Below, piece by piece: positions 5,561-11,339 of a DNA stretch of 11,339 bases. Below the pieces are notes generated by a model. It was not told the origin of the DNA, did no database searches, and was given only the letters and a program-made list of their open reading frames with translations. The number at the start of each line of letters is the position of its first letter. The stretch's first letter is position 1. The stretch is from Syntrophaceae bacterium CG2_30_49_12 (GTDB lineage: Bacteria; Desulfobacterota; Syntrophia; Syntrophales; CG2-30-49-12), in NCBI GenBank assembly GCA_001873675.1, contig MNZP01000052.1, forward strand, positions 1-11,339, written 5' to 3'. A program made the translations under genes and the position numbers.

Positions 5561-7471
5561 ATGAATCTCTCGATAGAAAGTGGGGACAACATCGTAGCGA
5601 TTCTTGACTACATTATCAGTGGTGCGATCATAGAGGGAGCAAGCGACATTCATATCGAGCCTAAGGAGAAAATGCTAACCGTCCGCTATCGTGTGGACGG
5701 AATATTGCGACATAAGACAGATATTCCCATCTACCTTGCCCCAAACCTTGTCTCCAGGATCAAGGTACTTTGTGGATTGGACATCGCGGAGAAGAGGAGA
5801 CATCAGGATGGTCGTATTGAGGCACGGGTCAATAACATTGAAGTAGATCTGAGGGTTTCTGTCTACGTTTCCAGTCACGGAGAAAACGTGGTGATTCGAA
5901 TCCTCCACCGCAAGACTCAGTTTATTAACCTGGATGCCTTGGGCCTCTCTCCTGCTAATAGGATTAATTATCAAAGGGTGTTGGATCAGCCTTCAGGGAT
6001 CATCCTGGTAACAGGCCCCACGGGGTGTGGCAAGACCACGACCCTCTATGCTTCCGTGAACTACCTGAATGATGGCCAGAAGGCGATTATCACCGTGGAA
6101 GATCCTGTAGAATACATCATGGAGGGGGTTGTCCAGGGACAGCTCGATACAAAAATAGGGCAGACCTATATGGATTTCCTGAAGTCTATGATGCGACAGG
6201 ATACTGATGTCATCATGATCGGAGAAATCAGAGACCAGATAGCAGCAGAAGCGGTGATCCAGAGCGCCCTGACCGGCCATAAGATCTTGAGCACCTTTCA
6301 TACGGAAGACACGACAGGGGCACTGTTGCGACTCATGGACATGGGAATAGACACCTTTCTTATATCCTCTACGCTGGTGTCCGTCATGGCCCAACGTCTT
6401 GTCCGCGTTCTCTGCAAGCGGTGCCGAAGACCATATCTCCCGGACCAGCGTCTTTTGGCCTGTTTCAATATCGGTTCTATGGACCTGAAGAGCTTTACCA
6501 TATATGAGGCAGTAGGCTGCGATGATTGTGGAGGCACAGGCTTTAAGGGACGGATAGGAATCCATGAGCTTCTCCTCTTAAACGATGACATCCGGGATGC
6601 CATCCTGGCCAGGAAGACCTCCAGCCAGATCAGATTCGTTGCCAGGGAGAAGGCCGGCCTCACCTCTATGCGCGAAGATGGCTTTTATAAGGCCACACAG
6701 GGGATTACTTCCCTTGAGGAGATACTTCGGGTCGTTTTTCACAACCAGGGGGATACCATCTATCCTCGCGCGGCAGAAGATATCATTGCCCTTTGTGAAG
6801 GCCGAAAACCCGCTGCCCCATCGGAACTCATTCCGGTTGGAGTTCAAGATATGAATCCCCCGGAAGAGGAGAAGGTCCCTGTTTCGATCAGGGTGACAGA
6901 GTCGGCTTTCCCGGAAGGTGAGGCCTACAGGGTCCGTTTTGAAACCTCCGCAGTGGAAACAGAAATACAGGGAATTATGGATTTCTTTGATGCCTATACA
7001 GGTCTAATGGAGAGGATGGGCCTCGCAGTTGACCATGGAATGGCTGAGAGCTTTGTGGATACTATCATCTATCATGTGAAACGCCTTGAGGTTTCCATGA
7101 GGGCGGAGTTTGTGGAACTGGTCCTCCGGGTGAGGGATGGAAAGGTAAAGATTGAGATCGAGACGTTGGTCACGCATGAACCTTTTCCTCTTCCGAGGGT
7201 TGCAAGCAAGGAGAAAGGGCTGCGGCTAATCAACTTCCTGATGCCTCCATCGGGCATAGGCCATGCCCTCATCGCGGAAAACAATTTTATGGGAAAGAGG
7301 ACACCTGCACAGAAGAGGTCTTCTCTCGTCAATATTCTATCGAGCCGCATGAAAGAAGAAGATATGGGTGGACCCAAGGTACAAGAATTTAAAGCATCTT
7401 TGCCCAAAGTGATCTCTCCCTTGTATAGAAAGCATTTAGAAGAAGTAGAGGTAGGCGTGATTCTTAAATGA
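5561..7471 (+). CDS. GspE/PilB-type secretion ATPase with unusual C-terminal extension
   Basis: This 636-residue protein is the cytoplasmic hexameric motor class of type II secretion and type IV pilus systems. Canonical elements in order: A-S-D-I-H-I-E-P (27-34); Walker A G-P-T-G-C-G-K-T (152-159); Asp box E-D-P-V-E-Y (180-185); Walker B V-I-M-I-G-E-I-R-D (217-225); His box L-T-G-H-K-I-L-S-T-F-H-T-E-D (237-250); and a tetracysteine zinc site, C285/C288 with C320/C323. The core ends near residue 395, where most relatives stop. Here about 240 more residues follow. Part of them (494-560) vaguely resembles a degenerate GHKL (anti-sigma/kinase-like) fold ending in K-G-L-R-L-I-N-F-L-M. The N-terminal regulatory half is in the preceding gene, in the same frame. 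No pilin, secretin or platform gene is visible nearby, so the machine it drives is unknown. Confidence 0.85.
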   Translation: MNLSIESGDNIVAILDYIISGAIIEGASDIHIEPKEKMLTVRYRVDGILRHKTDIPIYLAPNLVSRIKVLCGLDIAEKRRHQDGRIEARVNNIEVDLRVSVYVSSHGENVVIRILHRKTQFINLDALGLSPANRINYQRVLDQPSGIILVTGPTGCGKTTTLYASVNYLNDGQKAIITVEDPVEYIMEGVVQGQLDTKIGQTYMDFLKSMMRQDTDVIMIGEIRDQIAAEAVIQSALTGHKILSTFHTEDTTGALLRLMDMGIDTFLISSTLVSVMAQRLVRVLCKRCRRPYLPDQRLLACFNIGSMDLKSFTIYEAVGCDDCGGTGFKGRIGIHELLLLNDDIRDAILARKTSSQIRFVAREKAGLTSMREDGFYKATQGITSLEEILRVVFHNQGDTIYPRAAEDIIALCEGRKPAAPSELIPVGVQDMNPPEEEKVPVSIRVTESAFPEGEAYRVRFETSAVETEIQGIMDFFDAYTGLMERMGLAVDHGMAESFVDTIIYHVKRLEVSMRAEFVELVLRVRDGKVKIEIETLVTHEPFPLPRVASKEKGLRLINFLMPPSGIGHALIAENNFMGKRTPAQKRSSLVNILSSRMKEEDMGGPKVQEFKASLPKVISPLYRKHLEEVEVGVILK

Positions 7472-7507
7472 TTGCCCCATACCTTAAAAATGACAGGAAG
7501 CGGAGTG

Positions 7508-10315
7508 TTACAGGACCTTACGGAGGAATTGGCCGGTGAGGGATTCTTTTAGCTCTGCCACCTCTTCGGGCGTGCCGGAGGCCACGATCTGACCGCCGCG
7601 GGGTCCCCCTTCCGGGCCGAGATCAATGATATAGTCGGCGGATTTGATAACGTCCAGGTTGTGTTCAATAACGACCACCGTATTCCCCATATCCACCAGT
7701 CTCATCAGGACATCGAGAAGTTTATGGATATCGGCAAAGTGAAGACCAATGGTCGGTTCGTCAAGGATATAGAGGGTGTTGCTGTTCATTCGTTTCCCTA
7801 ACTCTCTTGAGATATTGATCCTCTGGGCCTCTCCCCCCGAAAGGGTCGTCGCCGATTGACCCAGCCTGACATATCCGAGACCGACGTCAAAGAGAAGTTG
7901 AAGCTTAGACCTTATGGTAGGAATATTCTCAAAGAAGGAGAGGGCCTGATTAACCGTCATCTCGAGGACATCAGCGATGCTCTTCTCCTTGTACTTGATC
8001 TCGAGGGTATCCTGATTGAATCTCCTCCCGTGACAGACATCGCAGGTTACATAGACATCGGGTAGAAAATGCATCTCGATCCTGAGCAGACCGTTCCCCT
8101 CACAGGACTCACAGCGGCCGCCCCGGATGTTAAAACTGAAGCGGCCGGGCTTATAGCCCCTGATACGGGATTCGGGAAGGCCGGTGAAAAGATCCCGGAT
8201 ATAGGTAAATATCCCGGTGTAGGTAACGGGATTGGAACGGGGGGTACGTCCTATGGGCTGCTGGTTCATCATAATGACCCTCTCGATCCCACCGAGGTCT
8301 CTGACCCGCCTGATCTTCCCCATGCCACCCCTCCGCTGATTCAGTCTCCGGGCAAGGATATTATAGAGAGTTTCAATGACCATGGTGCTCTTTCCCGAAC
8401 CGGAGACACCGGTCACGACGGTAAACACCCCCACAGGGATCTTAATATCTATATCTTTCAGGTTGTGTTCACAGGCCCCTTCGAGGATGATAAACCGATC
8501 GGCGACGAACCTTCGCCCCCTGGGGATGGGGATGGACAACCTCCCGGACAGATACATACCGGTCAGCGATTTATCACTCTCACAGATCTCCTCCGGTATC
8601 CCGTGGAAAACAACCTCCCCCCCGTCTAACCCGGCGCCTGGCCCCATATCAATAATATCATCTGCGGACATCATCATCTCCGTGTCATGTTCCACGACCA
8701 GCACGGTATTGCCCATATCCCGGAGCCGCTTGAGGGCTGATATGAGCCTCATATTATCCCTCTGGTGCAGGCCTACCGTCGGTTCATCGAGTACATAGAG
8801 CACCCCAACCAGCCCGGAGCCTATCTGGGTCGCCAGCCTGATACGCTGCCCCTCTCCGCCGGAAAGGCTGCTCGCTGACCGGTCCAGACTAAGATAGTCC
8901 ATGCCCACGTCCAACAAAAATCGGAGCCTCTCCCTGATCTCCTTGAGAATCCTTTCCGAAACAAGGGCATCCTGATGGGAGAGTGGAATTACCTCAAAGA
9001 ATTCAAGACATTCACCGATGGACATCCGGCAGACATCATATATATTTTTGCCCGCCACGGTTACAGAGAGGCTCTCCCTCTTCAGTCTGGCCCCCAAGCA
9101 TGTGGGGCACTCCCGCAAGGCGATGTATCGCGCCAGCTCTATCCTGACCGCATCGGAGTTTGTTTCCCGCCATCTGCGGTCGAACTGGTTGAGTATCCCT
9201 TCAAAGGGCTTGCTATAAAAGAATCTTTGACCGTTTTTGTCCAGATAGAATTTGATCCTTTCATCCCCCGAACCGTGTAAGAGGACGATTTGCACGGCCT
9301 TTGGCAGTTGATCGAAGGGGGTGTTAATGTCGAACTGGTAATGCCGGCAGAGGGCATCCAACATCTGATGATAGTACATGGAATTTCGACCTGCCCAGGG
9401 GTCAATAGCCCCTTGCCTGATCGAAAGGCCCGTATCAGGGACGACCAGGTTTTCGTCAAAATACGTTTTGTTGCCCAGTCCTCCGCAGTCCGGGCAGGCG
9501 CCGTAGGGGCTGTTGAAGGAGAACACCCGGGGGCTCAACTCCGGGATGCTGATACCGCACTCGATACAGGCGTACCTTTCACTGAAAAGTACCTCTTCCC
9601 CATTAAAAAGATCAACCCTTACAAGGCCCTCTGATAAGCCGGCGGCAATCTCGAGGGAATCTCTCAGGCGCTTTCGGATCCCTCCTTTTACGATAAGCCT
9701 GTCAACGACAACATCAATGTTATGACGTTTATTCCTGTCGAGGACGATCTCATCGGTAAGTTCCCTCATTTGGCCATCAATGCGCACGCGGGCAAAGCCT
9801 TCCCTCAGGAGTTTCCTTAGTTCCTTTTGAAATTCCCCCTTCTTTCCCCTGACTATAGGAGATAGGAGCCCGATCTTTGTATTTTCGGGAAAGACAAGGA
9901 TGCTCTCGACCATCATGTCTATGGTCTGAGATTTGATTTCCCTTCCGCATTGTGGGCAGTGGGGTACGCCTATGTGGGCATAGAGGAGGCGGAGGTAGTC
10001 GTAGATCTCCGTGACCGTCCCCACGGTGGAACGGGGATTCTGACTTGCCGTTCGCTGTTCGATAGCAATAGCGGGGGAGAGTCCCTCAATCGCCTCAACC
10101 TCAGGTTTGTCCATCTGACCGATGAACTGCCGGGCATAGGTAGATAGCGATTCTACATAACGCCTCTGTCCTTCGGCATAGATGGTATCGAAGGCGAGGG
10201 ATGACTTGCCGGAACCGCTGACACCGGTGATGACAACAAGCTTATCCCTCGGTATATCTATATTTATATTCTTTAGATTATGCTGGGAGGCCCCTTTGAT
10301 TCTGATATAATTCAT
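7508..10315 (-). CDS. uvrA: UvrA, excinuclease ABC subunit A
   Basis: This is the DNA damage-recognition ATPase of nucleotide excision repair. It works as a dimer, loads UvrB at lesions and acts in the cytoplasm. The chosen ATG at 10315 gives 935 residues, close to the usual length of about 940, and starts M-N-Y-I-R-I-K-G-A like known UvrA. An in-frame ATG at 10366 would add 17 unconserved residues overlapping the upstream gene. Visible features: Walker A1 G-V-S-G-S-G-K-S (31-38), the C-I-E-C / C-P-D-C zinc module, ABC signature 1 L-S-G-G-E (484-488) with L-D-E-P-T-V-G-L-H, Walker A2 (636-643), the C-E-S-C / C-D-V-C zinc module, and ABC signature 2 (825-829) with L-D-E-P-T-I-G-L-H. All are intact. 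It starts two bases after the stop of the SurA-like gene, so the two are probably co-transcribed. No LexA-type site is recognisable in the visible upstream DNA. Confidence 0.97.
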   Translation of the reverse strand: MNYIRIKGASQHNLKNINIDIPRDKLVVITGVSGSGKSSLAFDTIYAEGQRRYVESLSTYARQFIGQMDKPEVEAIEGLSPAIAIEQRTASQNPRSTVGTVTEIYDYLRLLYAHIGVPHCPQCGREIKSQTIDMMVESILVFPENTKIGLLSPIVRGKKGEFQKELRKLLREGFARVRIDGQMRELTDEIVLDRNKRHNIDVVVDRLIVKGGIRKRLRDSLEIAAGLSEGLVRVDLFNGEEVLFSERYACIECGISIPELSPRVFSFNSPYGACPDCGGLGNKTYFDENLVVPDTGLSIRQGAIDPWAGRNSMYYHQMLDALCRHYQFDINTPFDQLPKAVQIVLLHGSGDERIKFYLDKNGQRFFYSKPFEGILNQFDRRWRETNSDAVRIELARYIALRECPTCLGARLKRESLSVTVAGKNIYDVCRMSIGECLEFFEVIPLSHQDALVSERILKEIRERLRFLLDVGMDYLSLDRSASSLSGGEGQRIRLATQIGSGLVGVLYVLDEPTVGLHQRDNMRLISALKRLRDMGNTVLVVEHDTEMMMSADDIIDMGPGAGLDGGEVVFHGIPEEICESDKSLTGMYLSGRLSIPIPRGRRFVADRFIILEGACEHNLKDIDIKIPVGVFTVVTGVSGSGKSTMVIETLYNILARRLNQRRGGMGKIRRVRDLGGIERVIMMNQQPIGRTPRSNPVTYTGIFTYIRDLFTGLPESRIRGYKPGRFSFNIRGGRCESCEGNGLLRIEMHFLPDVYVTCDVCHGRRFNQDTLEIKYKEKSIADVLEMTVNQALSFFENIPTIRSKLQLLFDVGLGYVRLGQSATTLSGGEAQRINISRELGKRMNSNTLYILDEPTIGLHFADIHKLLDVLMRLVDMGNTVVVIEHNLDVIKSADYIIDLGPEGGPRGGQIVASGTPEEVAELKESLTGQFLRKVL

Positions 10316-10317
10316 CC

Positions 10318-11286
10318 CTAAAGTTTTATCTCGATGTGGGATTTCTTTCTCAATTCTCCAATCCATTCTTCATACTTCTTATCCATTTCTTCCCCCTCTA
10401 TCTTTTCTTTGATCTCTTCACGGACGGATTCGAGGGGCTTAAGCCCCCCCCCTCTCTTATCAATGACCATGATGATATGAAAACCTATGGAGGACTCAAT
10501 TACGTTACTGATCTCATCTTTTCCCAGGCTGAAGGCCACCTCTTCTACCGCAGGAAGGATCATCCCCCTTCCGATAAAGCCGGTATCGCCACTCACAGAT
10601 CCTTCCGAGTAAGTTGCCGCGGCAAGATCAAAGGATTCCGCCGTATTTATCTGTTTGCGGATCATTTCGGTATCGGCCTTAAGCTTTGCCTTCATCTCCG
10701 GATCGCAGTCCTTTGGAATGGGGATAAATATCTGTTTAATCCGAACCGTTTCTCTGCCCTCGTAATCCTCCCTGTGCTTACGGTAATACTCTCCTATCTC
10801 ATCCTCACTAACCGTAACCTTGGGCCTCAGCTCCCGTCTGATAAATCTCATCCTGGTCATCTGATCTCCGATCTCTTTCTTGTAGACCTCAAAACTGGAA
10901 CCTTCCTTAATAAGGATTTCTGCAAAATCCTCCCTCTTGATATTTCTTTTGCCAAGAAGACCTTCGATTGTCTCTATAACCTCTTCATCTTTGACGGCAA
11001 TCCCCGCTTTTTTCGCCTCCTGCTCGAGCAGGTAACTATCAATCAGCTTATTCAACATGGCGACCTTAGCCTCGGCAATAACACCATCCTTATCCCGTCC
11101 CCTGTAAGATTCTTCTATCTTTTTCCGGTATGAGGAAAGGGCGCTGTTTAAATCGAACATGGTGATAACCTCATCATTTACAATGGCCACGATTCTGTCT
11201 GCAATTTCGGCATATACCGAAGTAGTTAGAAAAACCGCAAAAGAAAGGACCACCCAGGTCTTTAATATTTTTCCTGTGATTTTCAC
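10318..11286 (-). CDS. SurA-like periplasmic chaperone / parvulin-type prolyl isomerase
   Basis: This 322-residue protein starts at GTG (11284-11286) directly behind a G-rich stretch. Residues 1-26 are a signal peptide (K-I-T-G-K-I-L-K, a hydrophobic core, then V-Y-A before E27), so it acts in the periplasm. Residues 27-160 match the SurA N-terminal chaperone domain (A-D-R-I-V-A-I-V-N-D-E-V-I-T). Residues 178-278 match a parvulin (PpiC) domain with A-E-S-F-D-L-A-A, the S-G-D-T-G-F-I-G-R-G loop and G-F-H-I-I-M-V, so H270 is kept. The first parvulin histidine (H-I-L) is replaced by Gln at 185 (K-Q-I-F-I), so isomerase activity is uncertain and chaperoning of outer membrane proteins is the safer role. 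Upstream in-frame codons stay open to the window edge, but the signal peptide supports this start. uvrA follows two bases downstream. Confidence 0.85.
   Translation of the reverse strand: MKITGKILKTWVVLSFAVFLTTSVYAEIADRIVAIVNDEVITMFDLNSALSSYRKKIEESYRGRDKDGVIAEAKVAMLNKLIDSYLLEQEAKKAGIAVKDEEVIETIEGLLGKRNIKREDFAEILIKEGSSFEVYKKEIGDQMTRMRFIRRELRPKVTVSEDEIGEYYRKHREDYEGRETVRIKQIFIPIPKDCDPEMKAKLKADTEMIRKQINTAESFDLAAATYSEGSVSGDTGFIGRGMILPAVEEVAFSLGKDEISNVIESSIGFHIIMVIDKRGGGLKPLESVREEIKEKIEGEEMDKKYEEWIGELRKKSHIEIKL
10444..10452. repeat. Nine-base C/G homopolymer inside the SurA-like gene
   Basis: A run of nine C on the plus strand encodes Gly-Gly-Gly near residues 279-281 of the SurA-like protein, just after the parvulin domain. 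Runs of this length are prone to replication slippage and also to sequencing error. The reading frame is intact here. Confidence 0.7.
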
Positions 11287-11339
11287 TCCCCCCAGTTGGG
11301 TATTGTCAAAAGTTTTTTGTTTACCTACTTTAATGTGAC

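Noticed and set aside
5993..6565. 190-residue open frame on the minus strand
   Set aside because: It is antisense to the ATPase core, including Walker A through the zinc site, and has no recognisable motifs of its own.
7472..7507. Terminator between the ATPase operon and uvrA
   Set aside because: No stem-loop with a T-run is visible on either strand in these 36 bases.
8069..8629. 186-residue open frame on the plus strand, with another at 7856-8065
   Set aside because: Both lie antisense to uvrA, are rich in Pro, Gly and Asp, show no domain pattern and have no ribosome binding site. They are shadows of uvrA codon structure.
10316..10366. ATG at 10366 as the start of uvrA
   Set aside because: It adds 17 residues not found in UvrA proteins and overlaps the SurA-like gene by 49 bases. 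The ATG at 10315 gives the standard N-terminus.
10336..11133. 265-residue open frame on the plus strand
   Set aside because: It is antisense to the SurA-like gene, whose signal peptide and domains are clear. The composition is shadow-like.
11304..11309. Perfect minus-strand TTGACA upstream of the SurA-like gene
   Set aside because: No -10 element lies 16-18 bases downstream; that position is the GTG start region.
1..11339. CRISPR array, tRNA, rRNA or complete insertion sequence
   Set aside because: No regularly spaced direct repeats, no cloverleaf-like segment and no terminal inverted repeats with a transposase were found by eye on either strand.

Overview
The window looks like chromosomal DNA from a Gram-negative bacterium. 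The signs are a SurA-type periplasmic folding factor with a signal peptide, a type II secretion/type IV pilus-class ATPase, and a REC/GGDEF-derived signalling protein. The integrase and AmrS remnants and the general gene style suggest Desulfobacterota (former Deltaproteobacteria). That placement is inference from protein style; no rRNA or other decisive marker is present.

Layout. Positions 1-660 are a scarred region. The N-terminal end of a tyrosine recombinase is cut off right at the ribosome binding site of a small intact DUF2007-type gene. On the opposite strand, tail-to-tail with that gene, lies a decayed 3' remnant of an AmrS-type radical SAM gene. Positions 661-2718 encode a secreted multi-domain glycoside hydrolase of clan GH-A type. 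It converges on a probable GNAT-fold gene (2715-3362, minus strand). A 115-base divergent spacer with promoter-like elements and an inverted repeat precedes a plus-strand operon (3478-7471).

The 3478-7471 operon is the most unusual part. It has three tightly packed genes: a REC-GAF-like-GGDEF protein whose receiver and GGDEF motifs are both degenerate; a stand-alone MshEN/GspE N-terminal-type protein with four copies of a 24-residue repeat; and a GspE/PilB-type ATPase with all canonical motifs plus an extra tail of about 240 residues. The second and third genes share one reading frame and are separated only by a TAA and 11 codons. Together they look like one ordinary GspE/PilB polypeptide split by a stop. 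No pilin, secretin or platform gene lies in the window. The inferred theme is a signalling-controlled ATPase: the degenerate response regulator and the possible cyclic-di-GMP-binding module would tune the motor.

Positions 7508-11286 (minus strand) are housekeeping: a SurA-like parvulin/chaperone gene followed two bases later by full-length uvrA. They converge on the ATPase operon across a 36-base gap with no visible terminator. I see no tRNA, rRNA, CRISPR array or complete insertion sequence, and no gene-free stretch longer than 300 bases.
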